Shown here: positions 11,136 through 22,037 of the stretch, one piece after another
Position numbering within the stretch: position 1 is the first letter of the stretch
Layout: the number at the start of each line of letters is the position of its first letter
Assembly: GCF_023159225.1 (NCBI RefSeq)
Contig: NC_063161.1
Location: forward strand, 77,662,267 to 77,726,266
Direction of reading: 5' to 3'
Length of the DNA: 64,000 bases
Source: Perognathus longimembris pacificus
Lineage: Eukaryota > Chordata > Mammalia > Rodentia > Heteromyidae
Notes under the pieces: model-generated
The model's database searches: none
Seen by the model: the letters and a program-made list of their open reading frames with translations, nothing else
Told to the model about the DNA's origin: nothing
Made by a program: the position numbers and the translations under genes

Positions 11136-11929
11136 GGTGTGGTGGAGCTGGAGATTTCTAGTGACTTCCAAAGATGCCTCCAGCACAGTCTCTGCCCCAT
11201 GTCTGCCCTATGCATACCCAGCATGGAAACCAGTGCCTCACCTGACAGATCCCCCCCCCCCCGCCAGCAGACGCATTCAGCAGCACCCACAATGCCCATG
11301 CCCAGACACCTCTGAGCCACCATCGCCCCTGGGCCTCACATGCTGGTTCCACTGGAGCGGGGCAGGCAGGACGTGGGGCAGGAAGAGGTCCCTAGGCCCC
11401 CAGGTGCCCAGCAAGCTCTGTTTTCCTACTGAGGGGCTGCAGCTGAGGTCACACATCTTAAAGGTCCAGGAAGTTCCAGCAGGGACATAAGGGGCACCTG
11501 TGTCCCCCTAATGGGCAGGACACAGCCCCAGGGGCAGCCCCCAGCCCTCCCAAACAGGCCAACCCCCTCTCCTCTGTCCTTTCCAGCGTCCTCAGGGAAG
11601 GCCTGGCATCCCAACCCGACCACACAGTGTCCCAGCCCCTCTCCTCAACCAGCCCTCAGGAGACCCCAATTTTTCCTCTGCCCAGGACCCCAGCTCATCT
11701 CCACTGGAGGTCCGGGTGCTGACACAAGCTTCCTCCAGCTCCTAAGAGGCCCTGGCATGTTGGTGCTCTCGTGTTTCTGATGAGAAAGTAGTCCGGAAAT
11801 GTGTAGCTGGGACTTGGACCCAGGACCCTTGAACCCTGGCAGGTTGACCCCAGTGGCCTGACAGAGAGAGTGCTGGAGGGCTGGAGCAGGTGCATCCCGG
11901 GCTAAGAAAGCCCTCAGAAAACTGTTAAC
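11136..11929. other. Intergenic stretch, nothing recognised
   Basis: GC-rich, with a 12-base C run near 11,252. Open frames are short and carry no domains. Confidence 0.5.
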
Positions 11930-11934
11930 ATCAC

Positions 11935-12050
11935 ACTGGGTGTGGTGCCTGGGTTTAGTGGCATGTGCCTATCATCCCCCATGTGGCCAAGAAGAAGTAG
12001 GAGGATGGCAATCTATGCCAGCCCAGGCATAAAGAATGACCTTACCTTGA
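11935..12050 (+). repeat. Old 7SL-like SINE monomer
   Basis: GGCATGTGCCTATCATCCCC and ATGCCAGCCCAGGCATAA follow the B1 order with many substitutions. Confidence 0.55.
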
Positions 12051-12064
12051 AAATGACCTTTCCC

Positions 12065-12262
12065 AGCTGGGAATGTTGCTTAGTGGTAGAGCGCTTGCCT
12101 AGCATGCATGAAACCCTGGGTTCGATTCATCAGAACCATATAAACAGACAAGTCCGGAAGTGGCTCTGTGGTTCAAGTGGTAGAGTGCTAGCCTTGAGCA
12201 AAAGATTGGAGACAATGCCCAGGCCCTGACTTCAAGCCCCAGGACTGGCAAAAAAAAAAAAA
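12065..12262 (+). repeat. IDL-Geo dimeric SINE with target duplication
   Basis: The tRNA-like left half has A box TTAGTGGTAGAGCG and B box GGGTTCGATTC. The right half has TGGTTCAAGTGGTAGAG and CTGACTTCAAGCCCC and ends in an A tail. Imperfect 14-bp target duplications (AAATGACCTTTCCC and AAATGACTATTCCC) flank it at 12,051-12,064 and 12,263-12,276. Confidence 0.92.
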
Positions 12263-12299
12263 AAATGACTATTCCCACAGCGAGACGCAAAGAGAGGAC

Positions 12300-12712
12300 C
12301 ACAAAGTCTCAATAGTTATGGGTATACATACCATCACAAAAAGTCTATTGAAATGAACTCCAAGAAATGGAGACAAGAGGTTTTACATTATTTTGCTTCT
12401 TGTTTATTCTTTTTGTCACTTTTTTTTTCTTTCTGTACCTTTTGTCTTGTATGTAAGTTAATCTGTTTGGAAGAGGGCAAGGGAGAGCACAGAAATGGTA
12501 AGACAAAGGGTGCACAAATGCAGCAGAATACTCACTAGACACTGTGCTGAAAATGAACCACGTAACTTGTGGGGGAGGGTTGGGGGGAAACTGGGAAAAA
12601 AGGAGGGAAGTGATGCTGCTTAGAAAGAAATGCACTCATTACCTGACTTATGTAACTGTAACTCCTCTGTACGTCACCTTTACAGTAACATTTTTTTAAA
12701 AAGAAAAATTAA
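12300..12712 (+). repeat. L1 3'-UTR fragment (older or sibling subfamily)
   Basis: The block has GGTAAGACAAAGGGTG, a G-rich purine tract, and an end reading ACCTGACTTATGTAACTG...CTGTACGTCACC before an A/T tail. The end matches the young L1 tail at 5,345-5,430 and the copy at 58,660-58,905. Confidence 0.7.
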
Positions 12713-12730
12713 CCATTGCAGGAGACTGAA

Positions 12731-12925
12731 GGTGTGACTCAAGTAGTAGTAGTGTGGCTCACATGTAGAAGGTATGGCTTGAAGAGTAAGTTGCAAGGCT
12801 CAAGTTTCAGGGGTGTGGCTCAACTTCAGGGGCGTGGCTTGAGCTGTAGGGGCGTGGTTCAAGAATAGCCTGTCTTGTGTGGTGGGTGTGGCCCAAGCAG
12901 TGGGGGCATGGCTCATAAAGTAAAG
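12731..12925 (+). repeat. Tandem array of tRNA-SINE A-box units (~20 bp)
   Basis: About eight imperfect units of the form GGGGCGTGGCTCAAGNNGTA follow one another. They lead into AGAGTGCTTGCCTAGCAAAT, the next part of a tRNA-derived SINE. The A-box segment of one SINE therefore seems to have been amplified in place. Confidence 0.7.
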
Positions 12926-13339
12926 GGAGTTTCTAGAGTGCTTGCCTAGCAAATGGCCCTTAGTTTAACTTCAGTTAAAAAGACAGATAAATAAATGATA
13001 GATTATTAAGAGACAGATATTTAACAGTGAACTGAGGGGCTTTCAATAGATCATTTGGGGAAAACAATTGGAAAGGTGAAAAAGTTGAGGACCCCTCAAT
13101 GAGCCCCAAGAATCATCATCCTTTACCTCTCACCAACATCTCCTTTTACCTGGCATTGCTTCCAGTATCCCCAAAGAGGAGTGGGGACCCTCTTCCATGA
13201 GCTACAAGTTTACACTTTCATAAGGGGGAATGCCCACAGCCTACAGCTGCCAAGACCCTTTTTTCCATCCCATGGGACTTATCTGCAGTCTCCCCTTACA
13301 GAATGAGGCCCCTCCAGAGGCCGAGCCCACCTTTCCCTG
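12926..13339. other. Intergenic stretch, nothing recognised
   Basis: Starts with the tRNA-SINE remnant of the array above, followed by sequence with no recognised feature. Confidence 0.45.
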
Positions 13340-13640
13340 GCACGCCCTCGCCCCCTACCGCGGTCTGGAAATAAATTAAAATTCAATTTCATTACAGCCA
13401 GCGAGTAATCAATCGCTGGCTGGGCTAACAATGGCGGGCAGGGGGCCCCCACCACCTCCCACGGCTGTAATTCATCCTGCCTCCCCCTGCTCTTGTCCAC
13501 AAACTGCTAAAGCTGCACTTTCCCATGAAATTTATGGTGCTGGCAGTGTCTGCGGCCTGAGTTACAGCTGCAGGTTTGATCCGGGACTGCATTATTCCGC
13601 ACCTAATCCTTGCGCCTGACAGCCAAGGGAAGGGCTTGTT
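13340..13640. promoter_or_regulatory. Candidate conserved non-coding element with homeodomain-like palindrome
   Basis: The stretch is free of recognisable repeats and has several ATTA/TAAT cores. At 13,395-13,422 it has a perfect inverted repeat with 10-bp arms (CAGCCAGCGA / TCGCTGGCTG) around GTAATCAA. Its texture is that of vertebrate enhancers, but conservation could not be tested here. Confidence 0.4.
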
Positions 13641-14824
13641 GTTCTCCAGAGCTGGGCATTGTCCTCTGGCTGGCCAGGCTCTGGCCAGCCCCAGACCACC
13701 AAGCTATCCTTGCCCAGGCACAACACCTGAGATCTGCCCAGCTTAGCTGTGTTGCCTGTCAAACTCGGGTGCATTGAACTCTGGGAAGGAGTTAATGCTC
13801 ACATCCCATGCCACAAAGCAGTAAACTGAGGCACTCAGTGTCAATGTGAAGGCTCAGCATGGAGACCCTAACCGTTCCTCTGCACCACAGAAATACTCCC
13901 TAGGGTCCAGATAGCATTGCCCACAACCTCCCAAAATCAAAAAGAATACACGTCTTGGAAATGAGTAGAGACATCTAGGTCTGTGGCTGATGAGTCAGAG
14001 CAAGACAGCTCAGCACATCCCACACATATAGAAGAAACCAAGTGTGAATCTGCATGCATGATACACACATAGAACATATGTTTAAAAAATATGAGGCATT
14101 ACATGCCCATGAGTCAGCAAATGGAGATTTCACACTGTCAGCCTAGGATCCTCAAAGGTTTTTACATCTATTTTCTCCCTGTAGGACATCAGGGTGCCTA
14201 TAGAAGTTTCCATGCCCACATCTGGGCATCAGATGTTGGTAGCTGGTCCAGGGATGAAAGCTCAGCTATCTGTCCACACAGGATCTGACTAGCGGCTGCT
14301 CTGAGCTGCTCTTCACCAAGACTAGGTGACCAGCCCAGAATCCCTGACCTCTGACTCCCTTTGGCTCGTCTTGGGGATGGGGCCACAGAGCAATCAATCC
14401 ACAGGGATTGGCCAGAGTTAGTAGAAGAAGGAAGAAGGGGCAAGATCCAGGCCAGAGAATGTGGGTCCTGTCCAGAGCCAGCCCCAAAGCAGCATCAGCC
14501 AGCCTCTTACCAAGTCACTGTGTGTCCTGACCCAGTTCTGGCTGGCCCAGCTGGGCGACCCCATCTGCCCACTTTTGTCTCCATGAACCAGGCAGGACTG
14601 CTCTTGCCTACAGCTCAAGGGGGTTCTCAGAACCTCAGCAATCAAAGGACACTCCCTCCCCACTCCATGTGTTTCTTCTCCTTCACTAACTAATATTTGG
14701 TGAGGCCTATTTTTGTATCCCTGAGGGCTACAAGCAATTCCCAGGCATGATCACAAGGGACTCAGATTGCGCTGTAGCTGCAGCCTAGCAAGTGCTGAGG
14801 GAAGGGCCCGACCCCACCCAGGGC
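13641..14824. other. Intergenic stretch, nothing recognised
   Basis: Mostly unique sequence with short open frames lacking domains. Confidence 0.5.
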
Positions 14825-15005
14825 ATGGTGACTCAGGTTCAGCTACTCTAAAGGTGAGAACTGGGAGAACTGAGGTTTTAGACCACCCCAGAATTAAAGG
14901 TGAGACATCATCTCAATCAACAAGCCAGATATGGTGGTACAAATCTATAATCCCAGCTACACAGGGGCACAGGCAGGACTCTTCAAGCCTGAGAATATCA
15001 CTCAG
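14825..15005 (+). repeat. Degenerate tandem 7SL-like SINE blocks
   Basis: GCCAGATATGGTGGTACAAAT and TATAATCCCAGCTACACAGG are 7SL-like. A decayed block precedes them. Confidence 0.5.
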
Positions 15006-15265
15006 TCTTGTTTTTTCCTCATGTCATCCACACACACCCCAGTGCAGGCCACCAAGGTTTTCTCTTGTGCAAGTCAAGTCCACTCTCCTTCCTGTGTCCA
15101 GAGGATCTTTCTCTGCAAATACGATGATCACTTGCCAGCTTAAATCATTCCAGACTGCTAACTTCCTTTAGGACAGCCCTAAGCTTCACCCATTGCCCTC
15201 GGTGCCTGGCACTGGTGTCTCATCATCACTCTTCGCTCTCCCTATCCTTCGAAATGCATGAATAA

Positions 15266-15528
15266 AGCCAGATGCTGGTGGCTCACGTCTGCAATCCTAG
15301 CTACCCAGGATGCAGAGATGCTGAGATCTGAGGATCTCAGTTGAAAGCCAGCCTGGGCAAGACAATCCCATGAGATTTGTATCTCCAATTAACCAGGAGA
15401 ACACTGGAAGTGGAGCTGTGGCTCAACTTGGTAGAGTGCTAGCCTTGGGGAGGAGGGGAGGCAGAACTCAGGGACAGTGCCCAGGTCCTGAGTTCAACTC
15501 TGTGAATGAGGAAAGAAAAAAAAGAAAT
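15266..15528 (+). repeat. 7SL-Geo composite SINE
   Basis: A 7SL-like head (GCTGGTGGCTCACGTCTGCA), the linker ATCTCCAATTAACCAGGAGA and a Geo right half (GCTGTGGCTCAACTTGGTAG ... CCTGAGTTCAACTC) end in an A-rich tail that abuts the minisatellite. Confidence 0.85.
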
Positions 15529-15540
15529 ACATGAATGACA

Positions 15541-17655
15541 GGGGCGTGGTCGCCTCACTATGAAGGACGGGGTGTGGCCTCACTATGAAGAATGGGGCGT
15601 GGTCGCCTCACTATGAAGGACGGGGCGTGGTCTCCTCACTATGAAGGATGGGGCGTGGTCTCCTCACTATGAAGGATGGGGCGTGGTCTCCTCACTATGA
15701 AGGATGGGGCATGGTCTCCTCACTATGAAGGATGGGGCATGGTTGCCTCACTATGAAGGACGAGGAGTGGTCTCACTATGAAGGATGGGGTGTGGCCTCA
15801 CTATGAAGGATGGGGTGTGGCCTCACTATGAAAAATGGGGCGTGGTCTCCTCACTATGAAAGATGGGGCGTGGTCTCACTATGAAGGACGGGGTGTGGTC
15901 TCCTCACTATAAAGGACGAGGTGTGGTCTCCTCACTATGAAGGACAGGGCGTGGTCTCCTCCCTATGAAGGACAGGGCTTGGTCTCCTCACTTTGAAGGA
16001 CAGGGCGTGGTTTCACTATGGATGGGGCGTGTCTCCTCACTATGAAGGACGGGCCGTGGTCTCCTCACCATGAAGGATGGGGCGTGGTCTGACTATGAAG
16101 GATGGGGCGTGGTCTCCTCACTATGAAGGATGGGGTGTGGTTTCACTATGGATCGGGCGTGGTCACCTCAATATAAAGGACAGGGTATGGTCTCCTCACT
16201 ATGAAGGATGGAGCGTGGTCTCACTATGAAGGACGAGATGTGGTCTCCTCACTATGAAAGACTGGGCGTGGTCTCCTCATGATGAAGGATGGGGCATGGT
16301 CTCCTCACTATGAAGGATGGGGCGTGGTCTCCTCACTATGAAGGATGGGGCGTGGTTTCACTATGGATGGGGTGTGGTCTCCTCACTATGAAGGACTGGG
16401 CATGGTCACCTCCCTATGAAGGACACGTAGTCTCTCTATGAAGGACAGGGCGTGGTCTCCTCACTATAAAGGATGGGACGTGGTTTCACTATGGATGGGG
16501 TGTGGTCTCCTCACTATGAAGGATGGGGCGTGGTCTCCTCACTATGAAGGATGGGGCGTGGTCTCCTCACTATAAAGGATGGGACGTGGTTTCACTATGG
16601 ATGGGGTGTGGTCTCCTCACTATGAAGAATGGGGCGTGGTCGCCTCACTATGAAGGACAGGGCGTGGTCTCCTCACTATGAAGGATGGGGCGTGGTCTCC
16701 TCACTATGAAGGATGGGGCGTGGTCTCCTCACTATAAACGATGGGGCGTGGTTTCACTATGGATGGGGCGTGGTCTCCTCACTATGAAGGACAGGGCGTG
16801 GTCTCCTCACTATAAAGGATGGGACGTGGTTTCACTATGGATGGGGTGTGGTCTCACTATGAAGGATGGGGCGTGGTCTCCTCACGATGAAGGACGGGGC
16901 CTGGTCTCCTCACTATGAAGGATGGGGCATGGTCTCCTCACTATGAAGGATGAGGCATGGTTTCCCTATGGATGGGGTGTGGTCTCCTCACTATGAAGGA
17001 CTGGGAGTGGTCACCTCCCTATGAAGGACGCTAGTCTCCTCTCTATGAAGGACAGGGCGTGGTCTCCTCACTATAAAGGATGGGACGTGGTTTCACTATG
17101 GATGGGGCATGGTCTCCTCACTATGAAGGATGGGGCGTGGTCTCCTCACTATGAAGGATGGGGCGTGGTCTCCTCACTATGAAGGATGGGGCGTGGTTGC
17201 CTCACTATGAAGGACAAGGAGTGGTCTCCTCACTATGAAGGACAGGGCATGGTCTCCTCACTATGAAGGATGGGGCGTGGTTTCACTATGGATTGGGCGT
17301 GGTCACCTCAATATAAAGGACGGGGTGTGGTCTCCTCACTATGAAGGATGGGGCGTGGTCTCCTCACTATAAAGGATGGGGCGTGGTTTCACTATGGATG
17401 GGGCGTGGTCTCCTCACGATGAAGGACGGGGCGTGGTCTCCTCATGATGAAGGATGGGGCGTGGTCTCCTCACTATGAAGGATGGGGCGTGGTTTCACTA
17501 TGGACAGGGTGTGGTCTTCTCACTGTGAAGAACAGGGCGTGGTCCCTCACTGTGAAGGACGGGGTGTGGTTTCACTATGGATGGGGCATGGTCTCCTCAC
17601 TATGGATGAGGCGAAATCTATTCACTATGAAGGTCTGGGCATGGTCTCATCACAT
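15541..17655. repeat. 2.1-kb minisatellite, 28- and 22-bp units with GGGCGTGG core
   Basis: The long unit reads GGGGCGTGGTCTCCTCACTA then TGAAGGAT (28 bp). A shorter 22-bp variant has GTTTCACTATGGATGGGGC. By length there are about 75 units. A higher-order block pairing a TATAAAGGATGGGACG unit with a short unit recurs near 16,461, 16,567, 16,807 and 17,064. GGGCGTGG matches the KLF/CACCC-box consensus. The unit lengths are not multiples of three, so no long reading frame persists. Confidence 0.97.
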
Positions 17656-18109
17656 TTAGGCCCCTTTCTGGGCAGGGAAGGGAGTAGGACCCTCCTCCAC
17701 TGCTGAAGAGTGCAGTCCCTGAGAGTTGAGATAGAGGTGGGCTTGAAGCATGGCAGGCTGGCCAGGTACCAGGAGAAAGCAGAGGAGGGGTTCCAGGTTG
17801 GGACCCCATATACACAATGACTTAGAGAGCCAGAAGCCCAGGTGGTAGAGAAGAGACAGGGGGAGCCTGACTGGATGAGACAAAAGCCTGGACTGAATGT
17901 GACCCAATCTCTGCCCTACACCACAAAAATCCCAGAGACCCTGGAAGGTCAGGACCCTGCCCACACTGGCAGGACCCAGGCAGGATGGGCCCGGCTCCCC
18001 AAGGCAGGGCGCAAGCATCCCGTCCCTCTGGGGCACTGACACTTCAAAGGGTGACCCCTGCAGGCCCTCCGCGCCCTCTGGAGGGAGGGGGGCCAAGGCG
18101 CTGCACCTC
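17656..18109. other. Intergenic stretch, nothing recognised
   Basis: Unique sequence downstream of the minisatellite with no supported exon. Confidence 0.5.
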
Positions 18110-18385
18110 TGCTTAGGTTTTTGTGAGTCAAAATGTTTTTTTTTTTTCCTTTCCTAATTAACTCCCTGCCACCCTGCTTGCAGTAAAGGCTGATTTATTT
18201 CCGCTTTTCTGCATTCAGGCGACGGGCTATTTAATCTTGGGCCGCGTGGACTCCGGCACACGAGTCTCAATGAAATTCAGATCGTTCATTCTAGCCGCAT
18301 CCTGCCAGCCCTCCTCCATCTTCCTCCTGTCCACAGCGTCGCTGTCCAGGCTTCCACAGCTGCCGTAAATCACCAGCTCTCCTTC
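18110..18385. promoter_or_regulatory. Candidate conserved non-coding element
   Basis: A repeat-free block with CTAATTAACT, TGATTTATTTCC, GGGCTATTTAATC and several CpGs, flanked by lower-complexity DNA. It resembles a developmental enhancer in motif content only. Confidence 0.35.
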
Positions 18386-18719
18386 TCTCCCACAGTAATA
18401 CCCAGTGCCCTTTGGCCACGCCTGTCTGTGTGGCTCTGGTTTCTGCTGAGCCACTCTCCTGGGCAAGCTAGGCCTCAGGCAGGGCCTGGCTGGATAGCCC
18501 GAGTGTCCCCTCTCCGGGCCCCAGGTGATCGATGTGCTTAGTGTTCTGCACATGTTTCCCCGACCAAGGCCAGAAGTCACCCGCAGCAATGCCCACGGGG
18601 CGTGCTGTTTAACACGGAGCACAGCTCCGTCCATCCACCGGGCAGGACAGCATGCCAAGAGGAAACACTGTCCAGAGAGACACTAAGTAAATAAGTGAAC
18701 AAGAGTACTGGGATTTGGA
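18386..18719. other. Intergenic stretch, nothing recognised
   Basis: No repeat or coding feature could be supported. Confidence 0.45.
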
Positions 18720-19040
18720 AAAGTGACCCCCAAAAGGCCAAGTATTGAAGGCTGAACATCTAGCCTAGGCTCTACCACAGGAAGTGAGGTCTTGGCAGGG
18801 CCTAGTTGGAGGAAGTTAAGTCATGGGGAAGGGGTGTCCTTGAGTCCTTCCTCTTCCTCCTATTTGCTTCCTGGCTGCCATGAGGTGAACAGGACGTCAC
18901 CAAGAGACACAGTCACCACAGGCCCAAAGCCACAGGACCAGAAGCCACCATGGACTGAAACAATTGAGATAAACCTTTCCTCTCTTTAACTCGATGGTCT
19001 CAGGTGTTTCTGTCACAGTAACAGAAGCTGGACACACAAA
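18720..19040 (+). mobile_element. MaLR-type solo LTR (ancient ERVL-related)
   Basis: Family landmarks appear in order: GGCCAAGTATTGAAGGCT, GGGCCTAGTTGGAGGAAGT, GCTTCCTGGCTGCCATGAGG, CCACAGGCCCAAAGC, AAACCTTTCC and a terminal TTTCTGTCACAGTAACAG. No internal genes are present. A related copy lies reversed at 53,455. Confidence 0.75.
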
Positions 19041-19394
19041 GGAAAGAAATGGGAAGGCTGATTTCAAGCAATTTGCCATCTTGTCTGGCACAAACTTGGC
19101 AGCTCAAGGTTGCCAGAGGCTACAGAGGTCAGGAGGGACACAAAGCTTCTCCCTAGGGTCCTTCGGTGGAAGGACAGACCTGCTGAGAGTTGATTTCACA
19201 TTTCTGACCTCTGGAACTGAGGAGAACATTTCTGTTAGAAACCAGGCCAGTTGAGAGACTTCTAAAGGACTGGAGCGACCCAGAACAGCTGCAGGGATTC
19301 ACTCTTTATTGATGATACCCCCACCTTCCTGATCAAGACTCACAATTTACTGATATCGCAGCCCTGACCAACAACACAGCCTTTGCCAAGATCA

Positions 19395-19396
<2 letters not shown>
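19041..19396. other. Intergenic stretch, nothing recognised
   Basis: Short unique sequence with no feature recognised. Confidence 0.45.

Positions 19397-19434
<38 letters not shown>
19397..19434. repeat. (GT)n microsatellite
   Basis: Uninterrupted dinucleotide run of about 38 bases. Confidence 0.98.
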
Positions 19435-19437
<3 letters not shown>

Positions 19438-19715
19438 GGTGGCCACGTGTGTCACTCCCTGTGGGGAGGAAGGAAGAGCCTCCATAGAAGCATGAGAGAA
19501 AGACCCTCCTCAGTGGACCTGCCCCCAGAGCGGGCAGTGGGCAGGCAAAAGCAGTGCTGACTGCACTGTCCTTTTCTCTTCCCTGGGCCTTACTGTTTCC
19601 CACCTCTGTAAAGAGGACGCAGGAATGCACCTTACTATGAGAGAGTTCTTGTCCACAGTCAACCTTGCTCCAAACACATGTGATGGGAAACTTCAGGAAT
19701 CAACAACTCAAAAGA

Positions 19716-19850
19716 ACTGGGTGTGGTGACACACACCTGTAATCTCAGCACTCGGGAGGCAGAGACAGGAAGCTCTCATGTTCCAGAGAAGCCTGGGCTA
19801 CCTAGAGAGACCTCTAGGTCTCTAAAGGAAGGAAGAGAAAACAAGAAGGC
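19716..19850 (+). repeat. B1 SINE
   Basis: GGGTGTGGTGACACACACCT, TAATCTCAGCACTCGGGAGG and an A-rich tail are present. Confidence 0.85.
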
Positions 19851-21226
19851 AAAGAAAGATGTAGAGGGCTACTGCTCCCCTCCCCTGACTCAGCCAGAAC
19901 CTTCCAGCAGGGGGGGCGGGGAAAGAGCAGGGTGAGCGCTGGGCAGGGGGCCCAGTGGGACGGAAGAAGCAGCAGAGCCTGCTGGCCCTGGGGACAGATA
20001 GTGCCCAGGGGAATGGGGTAGCAGAGGGCCCATGATGCTAGCACAGGACAGCTGGCTGAAGGACAGGAAGGACATGATCCCTGGGGGGACACTGGGAATG
20101 ATGGACAGGAGGTCATAAGGACATCAAGTAGGCTGTGCAGAGGGATGTCAGGCCACAGCAGTGACCAGTGCCTGCCATGTGTACAAAACTCTGAGCATGA
20201 CCGCCCCTCCAGGATGAAGGACAAGGGGACACTTAGTGTTTCAGGGTGCGAGCACCTGATCATGTGTGGGAACGGGCCAGGGAAGGTTTCTCCAGTGTCA
20301 GTCAGAATCAGGAAGGAAATGTCTTGCCTCCTCTGAGCCAGATGGAGAAATCCCAGAGTATCTCTTCCCTCACTGGCCTGGAAGCATCCGGACCTCAGCT
20401 ATATAGGCTGAAGGCAGGATCAGCCAATCCAGCCTGAGTGAGATCTTAAAGGGACCCCTGGGGCTTACAGCGTGCACCCCAATGCATCTTGGGGGAAAAG
20501 GACAGGGCAGGAGGCTGAAGGTGCCCACTGGAACCGGCATTTGCTCCTGAGCCCTGTTTGTTACAGATACCTTCTGGGGTAGCGGAAGCTGATGCTGACC
20601 AGTGGCCCTGCCCAGCCTGCTTTCCTGGGGGACCAAGCCCAAAGCTTGGGGTCAGAAAGCGTGGCAGGGCTACTGGGTGGTGGAAACATCCCTCTCCCGA
20701 CATTATCCTGCTATCACTGCCTAGAGCTGGGGAGGGAGCGCCATGGTGCAGGCCACACCCATGTGAACCAAATCCAGGGGCTGAGAACTCATGACCTCCT
20801 ATACAGTTAGTTCATCAGTGTGTCTGTTCCGAACCAAACTCAGCAGAGCCCAACCTTGGCTGCTGTGTGTGGCATGAGCGACACCTGGTGGTCACAGGTG
20901 GAATTTCATGCCCTGTCTTCCAGGATTTCTGGGATACCTGTTTCCCCAACCCAGGGTGCACTCTCTAGGCAAAGGCGGAGGCCAGGCTCCCAAGTGAACA
21001 GCCTCACGAAGCCCCAGGGAGTCCTAATCTATAGGCGCCACCTGTGCCTCAGGGCCTTGGCACATGCCATATCCTCTAGCTGCAGTCTCCTCCCTGCCTC
21101 ATTTTGGCAAATACTGCCGGTCTGTTATAACTAAATCCAAAGGTCACCTCTTCTATGAAGCCTTCCTTAATACTTTACAAGGAGAATTGTCACCCAAACC
21201 CTTGACATTCTCTGTATAGTTTTTGT
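19851..21226. other. Intergenic stretch, nothing recognised
   Basis: About 1.4 kb of unique, GC-moderate sequence. Several short open frames lack recognisable features. Confidence 0.5.
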
Positions 21227-21383
21227 TTTGTTCTGTTTTACTGGTGCTTGAACTCAGTGCCTGAGTGCTCTCCCTGAGCTTTTTCACTCAAGGCTGGCAC
21301 TCTACCACTTGAGCAACAGCTCCACTCCCAGCTTTTTGATGGTTAAATTGGAGATAATAGTCAAATGGACCTTCCTGCCCAGA

Positions 21384-21955
21384 TGTTATGCCCAGATTTG
21401 GGGTCCCCAAAAACCACCAAGGAGCCAATTCCGATGCAAACGCGTGAGAGTCTTTATTGCAAGCTCGAGCTTGGACTCACAACCGTCACTGACACAGCAG
21501 ATCTGGATTGAGAGCCCTGACCCTTCAGTTAGCAGGGTTTATAAAGGTAAAAGCGTAGCACAGATGTAGGGGCTGACACAGGTGGTAGAGTAAGCAACAA
21601 ATGAGCAAGCCATTTACAGAAGCAGAATTTTGGGATCAGGTTGACCTAATAATCAAGATGGAGTCAGTTGGGTGGGAATATGGCCTAGTGGCAAAAAGTG
21701 CTTGCCTCGTGTATATGAAGCCCTGGGTTCAATTTCTCAGCACCACATATATAGAAAAGGCCAGAAGTGGCGCTGTGGCTCAAGTGGCAGAGTGCTAGCC
21801 TTGAGCAAAAAGAAGCCAGGGAAAGTGCTCAGGCTCTGAGTCCAAGCCCCAGGACTGGCAAAAAAAAAAAAAAAAAAAAAAGATGGAGTCAGCTCTACTC
21901 CCCCCAACATTTCCTACCATGTTTCCCTAATCAAGATGGAGTCAGCTCTACAACA
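21384..21955 (-). mobile_element. Class I (gammaretrovirus-like) solo LTR, antisense
   Basis: On the minus strand it starts TGTTGTAGAGC and ends GCATAACA, so the ends form a TGTT/AACA inverted repeat. It has CTTTATAAACC (TATA), CAATAAAGACTC (poly(A) signal) and a U5 segment TTTGCATCGGAATTGG resembling gammaretroviral U5. A 4-bp CAGA duplication flanks it (21,380-21,383 and 21,956-21,959), as class I integration typically gives. Without the nested SINE it is about 347 bp. No internal viral genes are present. Confidence 0.87.
21668..21879 (+). repeat. IDL-Geo dimeric SINE inside the LTR
   Basis: A complete dimer with a ~20-base A tail, flanked by a perfect 13-bp target duplication AAGATGGAGTCAG at 21,655-21,667 and 21,880-21,892. 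It is the youngest insertion of this nest. Confidence 0.95.
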
Positions 21956-22037
21956 CAGACTGGCTTCAAACCAAAATTCTTAGATCTCAGTTTCCTGAGT
22001 AGCTGAGATTTCAGGTGTGAGCCACTGGTGCCTGGCG

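Larger units (their letters stand above)
21227..22037 (-). repeat. 7SL-Geo composite SINE, antisense, split by an LTR
   Basis: The Geo half and linker lie at 21,227-21,383 and the 7SL half at 21,960-22,037. Joined around the insertion they read as one continuous reversed SINE, proving it is the oldest layer of the nest. Confidence 0.9.

Noticed and set aside
16685..17706. Repetitive open frames in the minisatellite
   Set aside because: Unit lengths of 28 and 22 bp change frame each time, there is no start context, and the frames are short.
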